DNA from: an uncultured Eubacteriales bacterium
GTDB taxonomy: Bacteria; Bacillota; Clostridia; Christensenellales; UBA1242
Length of the DNA: 64,000 nt
Assembly: GCA_948514155.1 (NCBI GenBank)
Contig: CAOQYA010000002.1
Span: forward strand, 1-64,000
Direction of reading: 5' to 3'
Shown here: positions 31,804 to 39,143 of the stretch, one piece after another
Layout of the letters: the number at the start of each line of letters is the position of its first letter
Position numbering within the stretch: the stretch's first letter is position 1
The notes under the pieces: generated by a model
Seen by the model: the letters and a program-made list of their open reading frames with translations, nothing else
Told to the model about the DNA's origin: nothing
Database searches by the model: none
Position numbers and translations under genes: made by a program

Positions 31804-33207
31804 TTATTCTTTTATAAGTTTTTCAATCGTCTCGTTTACGTCGGCAAGAGAGGAGACTGTTTGGGTGTGGCCTTTAACTTTCTCTTCGCCGTTAGTTTCG
31901 TTGTCCGCTTGCACCGACTTAACTTTTAAATCTTTGTCCATTTTCTTATCAAGCGCTTTTGAAGGCACAATTGGCTTTTCTGTAGGGGAAAGCGTTCTGT
32001 TTTCTTTAATTGGCTTTTTGATATCGAAAATCTTGGCTGCTTGAACTTCTGTTTTATCGTGCGCCATGTTTTGAGCCTCTTTAAGAGCGTTTTCGATAGG
32101 CTCTTCCATCGTTGCTGCCGCAATTTCGGTCGGCTCCTCGATAGCGATAGGCTCTTCTTTTATCTCCGGCTCGCTCATACTATTAACGCCGTTCGACCCG
32201 CCAAAATGTCTGCCGTTTCCATAGCCTTGCACACCATTTCCATACATGCCGTTTCCAAAGTTTCTGTAAGTGTCGATGTTGGTTATTCCAGGACCATAAG
32301 TGTCGGTGTTGCGATTGGGGTTAAACACGCCATTGCCATATGCGCCGTTGTTGTAGCCGTTATAGCCCCAGCCGTTATTTGGATAGCCGTTCCGGCCGTT
32401 TGCGCCATTCATGTTGTAGCCCGGCTGCATTGCAGGCTGAGGAACTTCGGCGCTGATGTCTCCGGTTTCGCCGTCGTGGCGGTCGAGGAAATTGCCGTCG
32501 TCGTGAATATCGAGATAGTCCTTGTTCTCGTCCATAGGTTTTTTCTCGATTGGTGGCTCGATTTTGTCTTCCGCCTCATTTGGCACTTCAACTTTCTCAT
32601 TAGGCGCCTCTTCTTCGTTGTCGAGTCCGTCAAGAATGCTCTGAATGTTGTTAAGGGTTGAAAGGATGTTGTTCATATAGCAGTCGCGCGCCTCCATACA
32701 GCAACTTAGACGGGTGATTTTTGCGTCGATTTCGCTGCCTTCGAAATTTGAAAGTTTGGAGATGCTGCGCACGGTGTTGCGATAGTCACTCTTTGTTTTG
32801 TTGAGATTTGTTGTGTAGCGCTGCATCGCGCTCGTCAGTTCGGAAATTGCGCGTGCGTTTTCATTTCCAAGTTTCACTCCGCCGGCGATGTCTCGCTTAA
32901 TCATTTTGACTTTTTTAAGCACAGACTGCTTGTTTGTTTCGATGTTAGACGAGATGCGCTTTGCCGACTGATATGCTCCGGAGAGTTTGGAAAGTGAGAT
33001 ATTGTTTGTCACTTTTTTAGAAACATTGTCAACGGAAATGTCGCCTTCCTTAAAGGTTGTGACCGCGCTCACGGTGTTAACAACTCTGTCAAGCTGCCCC
33101 GAAAGTTTGTCAATGACCGCCGCGTCATTTGAGGTGTTGTTTCCACAGCCGGTGAGAGTGAGAATGGCTGCTAGGCTAAGGCCGATAATAAAAGGTGATT
33201 TTTTCAT
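31804..33207 (-). CDS. Lipoprotein with coiled-coil region and Asn/Gly/Tyr-rich segment
   Basis: A 467-residue lipoprotein; the signal peptide ends in lipobox LTGC with Cys21. Residues about 30-210 are helical and repeatedly mention short spaced hydrophobics (coiled-coil-like), resembling the sporulation lipoprotein or YhcN/YlaJ style only loosely. An acidic linker (EEEAPNEKVEVPNEAEDK) leads to a low-complexity segment rich in Asn, Gly and Tyr (about 270-345, e.g. NGWGYNGYNNGAYGNG), as found in spore coat and adhesive proteins. The tail is Lys/Glu-rich. RBS AGGAGG precedes ATG 33207. It is divergent from spoVAC. Function not established. Confidence 0.75.
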   Translation of the reverse strand: MKKSPFIIGLSLAAILTLTGCGNNTSNDAAVIDKLSGQLDRVVNTVSAVTTFKEGDISVDNVSKKVTNNISLSKLSGAYQSAKRISSNIETNKQSVLKKVKMIKRDIAGGVKLGNENARAISELTSAMQRYTTNLNKTKSDYRNTVRSISKLSNFEGSEIDAKITRLSCCMEARDCYMNNILSTLNNIQSILDGLDNEEEAPNEKVEVPNEAEDKIEPPIEKKPMDENKDYLDIHDDGNFLDRHDGETGDISAEVPQPAMQPGYNMNGANGRNGYPNNGWGYNGYNNGAYGNGVFNPNRNTDTYGPGITNIDTYRNFGNGMYGNGVQGYGNGRHFGGSNGVNSMSEPEIKEEPIAIEEPTEIAAATMEEPIENALKEAQNMAHDKTEVQAAKIFDIKKPIKENRTLSPTEKPIVPSKALDKKMDKDLKVKSVQADNETNGEEKVKGHTQTVSSLADVNETIEKLIKE

Positions 33208-33319
33208 AGTTCCTCCTAAAGTAAACTTAGTTTGAGCAATAAAAGGATGTTTATTCTCCTGCAATTTGGAAAAAATAGGGTTGTGTGAAGGCGCATTTTT
33301 CAGCCTATCAGGAGAAAAG

Positions 33320-33775
33320 ATGAACAACAATCAGCGAAACGAGGCCTACAATCAATATGTTGAAGCCAGAATTCCACGAACAAAGCCGTGGCCGTCACTT
33401 TTTAATTCCTTTTGGGTGGGCGGCGTGATTTGCCTTTTGGGGCAGGCGATTGACACACTAATTCTCTATTGGTTCCCCTCGATATCGGAGCAAAACGCTT
33501 GGGCGTGGACGCTTATTGTGCTTATTTTCCTCGCTTCCTTTTTAACAGGCGTGGGTGTGTATGACAAAATCGGCAAGTTTGCAGGCGGCGGAAGCATTGT
33601 GCCAATCACCGGCTTTTCCAACTCCATTTCTTCGCCCGCAATCGAGTTTAAGCACGAGGGCATCATATATGGCACATGCGTCAAAATGTTCACTATCGCA
33701 GGGCCGGTTATTGTTGTCGGCGTCGTCGCGAGCGTGGTGGTGGGAATAATTTATTGGATAATAGGACTTTTTTAA
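33320..33775 (+). CDS. spoVAC: Stage V sporulation protein AC
   Basis: A 151-residue inner-spore-membrane protein, part of the SpoVA channel that moves dipicolinic acid into the forespore and out at germination; SpoVAC can act as a mechanosensitive channel. Several membrane segments are visible (FNSFWVGGVICLLGQAID, WTLIVLIFLASFLTGVGV, TIAGPVIVVGVVASVVVG), with the conserved GKFAGGGSIVPITGFSNS loop and AIEFKHEGIIYG. ATG 33320 is chosen with AGGAGAA just upstream. spoVAD starts 1 nt after its stop. Confidence 0.95.
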   Translation: MNNNQRNEAYNQYVEARIPRTKPWPSLFNSFWVGGVICLLGQAIDTLILYWFPSISEQNAWAWTLIVLIFLASFLTGVGVYDKIGKFAGGGSIVPITGFSNSISSPAIEFKHEGIIYGTCVKMFTIAGPVIVVGVVASVVVGIIYWIIGLF

Positions 33776-33776
33776 A

Positions 33777-34778
33777 ATGAAGCAGACGATAGAATTTCGC
33801 AATAGACCAAAAATAATTGGCAGCTACTCGATAGTCGGCCCCAAAGAGGGACAAGGGCCATTCGGGGAGTATTTTGACTATGTCATGAAAGACGACAGCT
33901 TCGGCGAGAAGACATATGAACTTGCCGAGCGCAAGATGTTCGAGCACGCTATCACAGGCGCAATCGAAAAGGCGGGGCTAAACACCGGCGATATCAATCT
34001 GATGCTTGCGGGGGATTTGTTAAATCAGATTATATCCTCCTCATACACGGCGCGAGATATGAACATTCCATATCTCGGGCTTTTTGGCGCTTGCTCCACT
34101 ATGGCAGAAACTTTGGCTGTGGGCGCAACGCTTGTAAACGGCAAACATTTTCGAAATGTGATTTGCGCAACGGGCTCGCACTTTTCGACGGCCGAGAGAC
34201 AGTTCCGTTTCCCTCTCGAACTTGGCAATCAGCGTGTGCCGACATCGCAATGGACGGTGACCGCCGCCGGAGCGTCGGTGCTCTCGCTGGAAGGCGAGGG
34301 TCCCGAAATAACAATGGCCACCTTTGGCAAGGTGGTCGACTTTGGCATTGTGGATGTCAACAACATGGGCGCCGCAATGGCGCCGTCCGCCGCTTCTGTT
34401 ATTCACACGCATTTTGAAGACACCGGCCGCAAGCCGACCGACTACGACCTTATCGTCACCGGCGACCTCGGCAAACTCGGGGCGGAAATCTTGGTGGATC
34501 TGCTGGAAGATAAAGGCATCAAACTGGGGCCGAGTTACAGCGACTGCGGTCACAGCTATTTCACCCGCAATCAAGACACGATGTGCGGCGCCAGCGGCTG
34601 CGGAGTTAGCGCGTCGGTGCTGAATTCCTACATTGTAAAGAAGTTGAATAAAGGCGAATACAAACGAGTACTGTTCGTGCCGACGGGTGCGCTGATGTCG
34701 ACTACTGCCTCGCAGCAGGGCGAAAGTATTCCGGGTGTCAGCCATGCAATAGTTATCGAAGCGGGAGGAAGGAAATAA
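33777..34778 (+). CDS. spoVAD: Stage V sporulation protein AD
   Basis: A 333-residue thiolase-fold protein that binds dipicolinic acid on the SpoVA complex. The conserved blocks GPKEGQGPFGEYFDY, GACSTMAETLAVGA, SHFSTAERQFRFPLELGNQR and GHSYFTRNQDTMCGASGCG are present, the Cys-bearing segment matching family members. The local sequence is richer in G+C than flanking genes. It is coupled to spoVAC (1-nt gap) and overlaps spoVAE by one base (TAATG). Length is normal. Confidence 0.96.
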   Translation: MKQTIEFRNRPKIIGSYSIVGPKEGQGPFGEYFDYVMKDDSFGEKTYELAERKMFEHAITGAIEKAGLNTGDINLMLAGDLLNQIISSSYTARDMNIPYLGLFGACSTMAETLAVGATLVNGKHFRNVICATGSHFSTAERQFRFPLELGNQRVPTSQWTVTAAGASVLSLEGEGPEITMATFGKVVDFGIVDVNNMGAAMAPSAASVIHTHFEDTGRKPTDYDLIVTGDLGKLGAEILVDLLEDKGIKLGPSYSDCGHSYFTRNQDTMCGASGCGVSASVLNSYIVKKLNKGEYKRVLFVPTGALMSTTASQQGESIPGVSHAIVIEAGGRK

Positions 34779-35137
34779 TGGGAATTGATTTTCTTTGGGC
34801 GTTTTTAATAGGCGGCGCGATATGTATGCTCGGTCAGGTGCTGATTATAACAACAAAAATCACCTCTGCGCGCATTCTCGTCACCTTTGTGCTGATTGGT
34901 GTTGTGCTGCAAGCGTTTGGACTTTTTGAGCCAATTTCCGGCTTTGCAAAAGCAGGAGTAAATGTGCCGATTATCGGCTTTGGCGCGTCGCTTGCAAAAG
35001 GAGCAATGGGCGCGGTGAAGTCGGTTGGCCTTCTTGGCGCGTTCACCGGCGGATTGCAAGCCACAGCCGGAGGAATAGCCGCCGCCGTCGGCTTTGCCTT
35101 CCTCTTCTCGCTTATCTTCAAATCAAGGACGAAATAA
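34778..35137 (+). CDS. spoVAE: Stage V sporulation protein AE (SpoVAEb)
   Basis: A 119-residue membrane protein of the SpoVAEb type, with SpoVAC-like helices: FLWAFLIGGAICMLGQVLII, a GFAKAGVNVPIIGFGASLAKG loop shorter than 20 residues per core block, and C-terminal GGIAAAVGFAFLFSLIF. It completes the minimal spoVAC-AD-AEb set used by many Clostridia. RBS GGGAGGAAGG lies within the end of spoVAD. No spoVAA, AB or AF genes follow. Confidence 0.93.
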   Translation: MGIDFLWAFLIGGAICMLGQVLIITTKITSARILVTFVLIGVVLQAFGLFEPISGFAKAGVNVPIIGFGASLAKGAMGAVKSVGLLGAFTGGLQATAGGIAAAVGFAFLFSLIFKSRTK

Positions 35138-35140
35138 AAA

Positions 35141-35165
35141 AAAGTTGTCGTTTGACAACTTTTTT
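35141..35165. terminator. Bidirectional terminator after spoVAE
   Basis: AAAGTTGTC (35141-35149), loop GTTT, GACAACTTT (35154-35162), flanked by A and T runs; also ends the XRE gene on the minus strand. Confidence 0.87.
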
Positions 35166-35367
35166 AATCTTCTAAGCCCAAAATATAATCGCTTGAAACT
35201 TTATAGAATTTTGCAAGTTTTATTATCATTTCAGCATCTGGATAACTTTTGTTTCTTTCCCATAAAGAAATTGTGTCTTGCGACACGCCTAACTCTTTAG
35301 CAAGTTTTGTTTGAGATAGCCCTAACTCTTTTCTTAATTCAATCAGTCTTTTCGATATTATTTCCAT
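35164..35367 (-). CDS. Small XRE-family transcriptional regulator 1
   Basis: A 67-residue single HTH_3 domain: RLIELRKELGLSQTKLAKEL, recognition region GVSQDTISLWERNKSYPD and the closing DYILGLED. Such minimal Cro/C1-type proteins repress their own or neighbouring promoters. There is no Shine-Dalgarno; TAAAAT (35379-35374) lies 6 nt before ATG 35367, so the transcript is probably leaderless. It is tandem with a second XRE gene 59 nt upstream and about 50% similar by eye, an apparent duplication. Confidence 0.85.
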   Translation of the reverse strand: MEIISKRLIELRKELGLSQTKLAKELGVSQDTISLWERNKSYPDAEMIIKLAKFYKVSSDYILGLED

Positions 35368-35426
35368 AGTTTAATTTTAAAGAAACAAGCCCATAAAAAT
35401 TCAATTACGAAAAAATCGCGTATTTT

Positions 35427-35633
35427 TTACCATTTAACCCTGCCAAGAAGTTCGTCAGCCGAAACATCAAAGAGGTCGCAAAGGACAACAAGACTTTCAA
35501 GGCTAGGATGTATTTTTTCGCATTCCCACAACGACACAGTGTCCTGAGAAACAAACAAAGCATCGGCAACTTCTTGCTGTGTGAGGTTGCATTGTTTTCT
35601 GAGTTCTCTGATTTTCTTTCCAATTTCTATCAT
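35427..35633 (-). CDS. Small XRE-family transcriptional regulator 2
   Basis: A 68-residue HTH_3 protein: KKIRELRKQCNLTQQEVADA, FVSQDTVSLWECEKIHPS and ADELLGRVKW. It is divergent from the 105-residue gene at 35713, and the 19-bp palindrome in the intervening promoter is the likely operator. Its own -10, TAAAAT (35645-35640), is 6 nt from ATG 35633 with no ribosome binding site, again suggesting leaderless translation. The layout resembles a small phage-like or toxin-antitoxin-like switch. Confidence 0.85.
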   Translation of the reverse strand: MIEIGKKIRELRKQCNLTQQEVADALFVSQDTVSLWECEKIHPSLESLVVLCDLFDVSADELLGRVKW

Positions 35634-35666
35634 GTTAAAATTTTACTAGAAACATTCGTAAATTAT

Positions 35667-35695
35667 TTGACATACGAAATATTTTCGTATAAAAT
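35667..35695 (+). promoter_or_regulatory. Promoter with embedded 19-bp palindromic operator
   Basis: TTGACA (35667-35672), 17-bp spacer, TAAAAT (35690-35695). The spacer carries a perfect dyad, ATACGAAA-TAT-TTTCGTAT (35672-35690), overlapping both boxes' edges. A protein bound there would block the rightward promoter; the XRE proteins encoded alongside are candidates. A half-site-like ATTCGTAAAT lies at 35654-35663. Confidence 0.8.
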
Positions 35696-35712
35696 TTATT
35701 TGTGGAGGTCAC

Positions 35713-36030
35713 ATGATTTGCGAAATTGTTTTTCTTTTCTTCTATCAGCCTGATTATTATCTTCAACGCAAGGCGGTGAGAAATGAATTAAGGGCATTAA
35801 AGAATGAGTTAATCGGGCAGGGTGTAAAGTTTTTTCAGTATAGGGGAAGGCTTACACATACAAAAGAAGATATTCTATCTTGCTTTGAAACTCAGTTAAG
35901 TGAACTAGAGGCTGAAAAATTTATTGTCATTTACAGCCGAGACGAAGATTTTAAAGAGTTGTATAAATTTGGTCGAGATATTGTTGGATATAAAATAAGA
36001 GAAGCAACGGTTGAAAATTATCCGATGTAA
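35713..36030 (+). CDS. Unknown 105-residue protein under XRE control
   Basis: A small protein with hydrophobic N terminus (ICEIVFLFFYQPDYYLQ) followed by charged helices (KAVRNELRALKNELIGQG, EDILSCFETQLSELEAEK) and a beta-rich end (FIVIYSRDEDFKELYKFGRD). A strong RBS (GGAGG) precedes ATG 35713 and the promoter is consensus. The alternation of strands and helices could be a small alpha-beta fold. I do not recognise a family. Its position opposite two repressors marks it as the regulated output of that module. Confidence 0.65.
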   Translation: MICEIVFLFFYQPDYYLQRKAVRNELRALKNELIGQGVKFFQYRGRLTHTKEDILSCFETQLSELEAEKFIVIYSRDEDFKELYKFGRDIVGYKIREATVENYPM

Positions 36031-36032
36031 AT

Positions 36033-36067
36033 ATCTTGTGTCTATTATGTCATAAAACACACAAGAT
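36033..36067 (+). other. Conserved dyad motif, copy B
   Basis: A symmetrical 35-bp site centred on T36050: outer arms ATCTTGTGT (36033-36041) and ACACAAGAT (36059-36067) are perfect complements, inner arms TTATG and CATAA likewise, separated by 3-nt mismatches. It contains the 20-bp motif (36045-36064) shared with copies A and C. It lies just past the stop of the 105-residue gene. Confidence 0.65.
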
Positions 36068-36235
36068 GTAGACTAAAATTTAAAATAGCCTTGGTTTTTT
36101 GATGTTGGCTTGTCCGGCTGCGTCGTAGGTTTTTTATGATAATGGCTATGTTCTAAAATCAAGCATCTTACATGTTATCTTACATGTTTTTAATATTTGT
36201 TCAACAAAAGCGGGGACTGAGCATATAAATTTAAT

Positions 36236-36886
36236 ATGAAAAAAGCCAAGAACAAAAGATTAGGCCTCAAAGCTAAGGCTCTCGTTTGTCTTGGCGTTCT
36301 TTTTTTGATTTTTATTGCTGCATTTTTGCATTTGACTTTGATTGTGGGACCGCTGGTGGTGGAAGTCTCGCATGCACAAGTCGACTCCGTTGCCACAACT
36401 GCCATTAGTGACGCAATCTACAAGGTGATGCTCGAGCAAAATTATAAATATGACGACTTTATCGAAATTAAATATAACAATTCGGGAGATGTTTCCTCGA
36501 TTGCGGCAAAGTCGATTGAGCTTAACAAATTTGCGCGTGAACTTTCCACTGAGGCGCAGATTGAACTTGACTCTATCACAGAACTTGGCATCAATGTTCC
36601 GCTTGGCACTTTCACCGGAATAAATGCGCTTTCCGGCGTCGGCCCAAAAGTTAAAGTTAGAATTATGCCTATCGGCTCGGTGATAACTTCTTTCAGTTCC
36701 TCTTTCACATCAAGCGGCATAAACCAAACAAAGCATGCGCTGTATATCGATGTTAACATCACAATCAGTGTTATTCTTCCGCTCACCACAAAGCATATAG
36801 ACTTTATTACGCAAGTGCTTATTTGCGAGAATATTATCGTTGGCAAAGTGCCAGAAATTTATCTTAATGGCAATTTGTTTGGCTGA
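36236..36886 (+). CDS. yunB: Sporulation protein YunB
   Basis: A 216-residue membrane-anchored protein; YunB is needed for normal spore formation in Bacillus, mechanism unclear. One membrane helix (about 14-38, LVCLGVLFLIFIAAFLHLTL) precedes the conserved domain: SVATTAISDAIYKVM, INVPLGTFTGINALSGVGPK, MPIGSVITSF, SGINQTKHALYIDV and IVGKVPEIYL. The start at ATG 36236 has no close RBS; TATAAA (36224-36229) lies 6 nt before it. Its 3' end overlaps the end of the convergent rluA-like gene by 23 nt. Confidence 0.9.
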   Translation: MKKAKNKRLGLKAKALVCLGVLFLIFIAAFLHLTLIVGPLVVEVSHAQVDSVATTAISDAIYKVMLEQNYKYDDFIEIKYNNSGDVSSIAAKSIELNKFARELSTEAQIELDSITELGINVPLGTFTGINALSGVGPKVKVRIMPIGSVITSFSSSFTSSGINQTKHALYIDVNITISVILPLTTKHIDFITQVLICENIIVGKVPEIYLNGNLFG

Positions 36887-37724
36887 AAAACTCTAGAAAA
36901 TCAGCGGGAATGGGGGCGGTGATTGCCAGTTTTTCCTTGTTTGCCAAGACGATATCCGCTTTCCAAGCATGCAGCATGGTGCGCGGCGCACCGCCGCTGC
37001 CGTAGACGCTGTCGCCCACAAGCGGGTGTCCGATTGAAGCAAGATGCACTCGAATTTGATGTGTGCGCCCTTGCTCGAGAGAGATTTCAAGTAAACTCTT
37101 ATCTTCTTTTCTTTCAAGAACTTTAACAAAAGTCTTCGCGCTCTTTCCGTTTTCTGAAAGAGTGCGTTTTCTTTCGTTTATTCCGTCTTTTTGATCTGTT
37201 GAAATAGACGCGTCAATGCAAAATTCGTTTTTTTCGATTGTGTCTTCGCAAATGGCAAGATATGTCTTTTTAAAAGTGGTCATGCCGGCAGCATATTGAT
37301 TTTTTGCAATAATCACAATGCCCGATGTTTCCTTGTCAAGTCTGCCAAGCGCGCGAAAGACAAAGTTTTCGTTTTTAACATATTTAACAATCGCGCCCGC
37401 CAAGTTTTCTGAAAAATGGCTGCGAGAGGGAATTGTCGCCAGTCCCGACGGCTTGTTGACAACTAAAATATCTTCATTCTCGAACAAGATTTCGAGCGGG
37501 GTGTCGCACGGCTCCACCTTTGTTGCCACTTGGTCGCGAAAAAATATTTCTACAATGTCGTTGTTTTTCACTAGGCTGCGCATGTTTGCCGGCGCGCCAT
37601 TTATTTTCATTGCGTCCTTGTCTTTTCGCAGCGAAGAAATCAGGCTTTCGGAAAAGCCTTCGTCCTTTAAGAGGAAATATAGTTTTGTATAGTCCTTTTT
37701 TGGCAATAAAGTTAAATGTTTCAC
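36864..37724 (-). CDS. RluA-family pseudouridine synthase
   Basis: Converts specific uridines in rRNA or tRNA to pseudouridine. The catalytic Asp motif is GRLDKETSGIVIIAKN; DILVVNKPSGLATIPS and GRTHQIRVHLASIGHPLVGDSVYG are also family signatures. The N-terminal region resembles a short S4-like segment (SLISSLRKDKDAMKINGAP). The start is taken as GTG 37724: there is no ribosome binding site, but an extended -10 (TGCTATACT) ends 6 nt before it, as in a leaderless mRNA. It is divergent from pheS. Which RluA subgroup (RluB/C/D-like) cannot be decided by eye. Confidence 0.85.
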   Translation of the reverse strand: MKHLTLLPKKDYTKLYFLLKDEGFSESLISSLRKDKDAMKINGAPANMRSLVKNNDIVEIFFRDQVATKVEPCDTPLEILFENEDILVVNKPSGLATIPSRSHFSENLAGAIVKYVKNENFVFRALGRLDKETSGIVIIAKNQYAAGMTTFKKTYLAICEDTIEKNEFCIDASISTDQKDGINERKRTLSENGKSAKTFVKVLERKEDKSLLEISLEQGRTHQIRVHLASIGHPLVGDSVYGSGGAPRTMLHAWKADIVLANKEKLAITAPIPADFLEFFSQTNCH

Positions 37725-37745
37725 GCAAAAAGTATAGCATATCGT

Positions 37746-37775
37746 TTGACAAAAAGAAAAGAAATGTGCTAGAAT
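37746..37775 (+). promoter_or_regulatory. Promoter of the T-box-pheS transcript
   Basis: TTGACA (37746-37751), 18-bp spacer, TAGAAT (37770-37775), upstream of the T-box leader. Confidence 0.85.
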
Positions 37776-37795
37776 TTTTATAGTTTTAAAAAGCA

Positions 37796-38028
37796 ATGAC
37801 GAAAGAACATGGCCGAGTGTTTGCAAATTCAGAGAGGTTTAGGTTGGTGCGATAAACTGTTGCAATTTCGGTGAATTCACTTTCCGAGCTGTCCGGCTGA
37901 AAATTTAAGTAGGCTGGGTCGGGTGCGACCGTGATATCGCAACTTGAGGGCGCAACAAAAAGCGCTGAAATTAGGTGGTAACGTGAAAGAGAACTCTTTC
38001 GCCCTAATGTGGCGGGGGAGTTTTTTTA
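37796..38028 (+). ncRNA. T-box riboswitch (Phe)
   Basis: An untranslated leader upstream of pheS. The T-box sequence is AGGTGGTAACGTG (37973-37985). The antiterminator stem pairs ATTAGG (37970-37975) with CCTAAT (38003-38008). The competing terminator is a 12-bp stem with three G-U pairs, AACTCTTTCGCC (37992-38003) and GGCGGGGGAGTT (38011-38022), followed by T. A TTC at 37877-37879 in a GTGAATTCAC context is the probable Phe specifier. Uncharged tRNA-Phe would favour read-through into pheS. Confidence 0.9.
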
Positions 38029-38040
38029 AAAGGAGAGAGC

Positions 38041-39060
38041 ATGATAGAAAAATTGCAGAAAATTAAAGAAAATGCGAGTGCTGAACTTTCGGGTGTTTCC
38101 GATAAGGCGACGCTTGCCGCTTACAAGGTTAAATTTCTGGGCAAGCAGGGTGCTTTGACCGAAGTTTTGAGGGGGATGCGCGAAGTTTCGCCGGAGGACA
38201 GGCCTAAAGTTGGCGCACTTGTCAACGAAATTCGCGATGCAATCGAAAGTGCTGTTGCGGCAAAAGAAAGGGAGTTTGAAAGGGCAGAACTTGAAAAAGA
38301 ACTTGCAAGTTCTTTCATTGACATTTCGGAGCCTTCAAAAGGTCATGAAAAGGGCGCTCTGCATCCTCTTTCTCGCGTTTATGAAACTCTGATTGACGCT
38401 TGTGTGAACATCGGCTTTAAAGTTGTTGACGGACCAGAGGTGGAACTTGATTATTACAACTTTGAAGCGCTCAATGTGCCAAAAAATCACCCGGCGAGGG
38501 ATATGCAAGACACTTTCTTTATCTCCGACAATCTCCTTCTTCGCTCGCAGACATCTTCTGTGCAGGCGCGTGCAATGAAGTCGCTCACTCCGCCGTTTAA
38601 GATAATTTCACCCGGTCGAGTTTACAGAAATGATAGCGACGCCACACACTCGCCGGTTTTTCACCAAATGGAAGGGCTTGTTGTGGACGAAAATGTGTCT
38701 ATGGCCGACCTTAAGAGCATGCTGACTTCGCTGATGCGCAAAACTTTTGGCGAAAACACTGAGCTTCGCTTCCGTCCGTCCTTCTTCCCATTCACCGAGC
38801 CGTCTGTCGAGGTTGATGTAACTTGCCCAACTTGCCACGGCGAGGGCTGCCGCATTTGCAAGGGAACCGGCTTCTTGGAACTGCTCGGAGCGGGAATTGT
38901 CAACCCAAAAGTGCTTGAAATGGGCGGAATAGACAGCAAGAAATATCGCGGCTTTGCTTTCGGCTTTGGAGTTGACCGTGTGGCAATGGTCAAAGACGGA
39001 ATAGGCGATATCCGCTCGATGTTTAGAAATGATATTCGTTTCTTAAAACAAATGAAATAG
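38041..39060 (+). CDS. pheS: Phenylalanyl-tRNA synthetase alpha subunit
   Basis: The catalytic alpha subunit of the (alpha-beta)2 class II synthetase. The 339-residue length is standard. An N-terminal coiled-coil (about 1-85) precedes the class II core: motif 1-region HPLSRVYETLIDACVNIGFK, motif 2 in SPGRVYRNDSDATHSPVFHQ, and motif 3 in FAFGFGVDRVAM. RBS AAAGGAGAG precedes ATG 38041, directly after the T-box terminator. pheT follows after 83 nt. Confidence 0.96.
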   Translation: MIEKLQKIKENASAELSGVSDKATLAAYKVKFLGKQGALTEVLRGMREVSPEDRPKVGALVNEIRDAIESAVAAKEREFERAELEKELASSFIDISEPSKGHEKGALHPLSRVYETLIDACVNIGFKVVDGPEVELDYYNFEALNVPKNHPARDMQDTFFISDNLLLRSQTSSVQARAMKSLTPPFKIISPGRVYRNDSDATHSPVFHQMEGLVVDENVSMADLKSMLTSLMRKTFGENTELRFRPSFFPFTEPSVEVDVTCPTCHGEGCRICKGTGFLELLGAGIVNPKVLEMGGIDSKKYRGFAFGFGVDRVAMVKDGIGDIRSMFRNDIRFLKQMK

Positions 39061-39143
39061 TATTCTGTTATTAAATTATAACAAAATAGACTTTAAAAAA
39101 TGCTATTATGTTATATAAGCATAATTAAATTCGAGGAGAAAAT

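Noticed and set aside
34041..34745. A 234-residue open frame antisense to spoVAD.
   Set aside because: It arises from the higher G+C of spoVAD; the sense gene is unambiguous.
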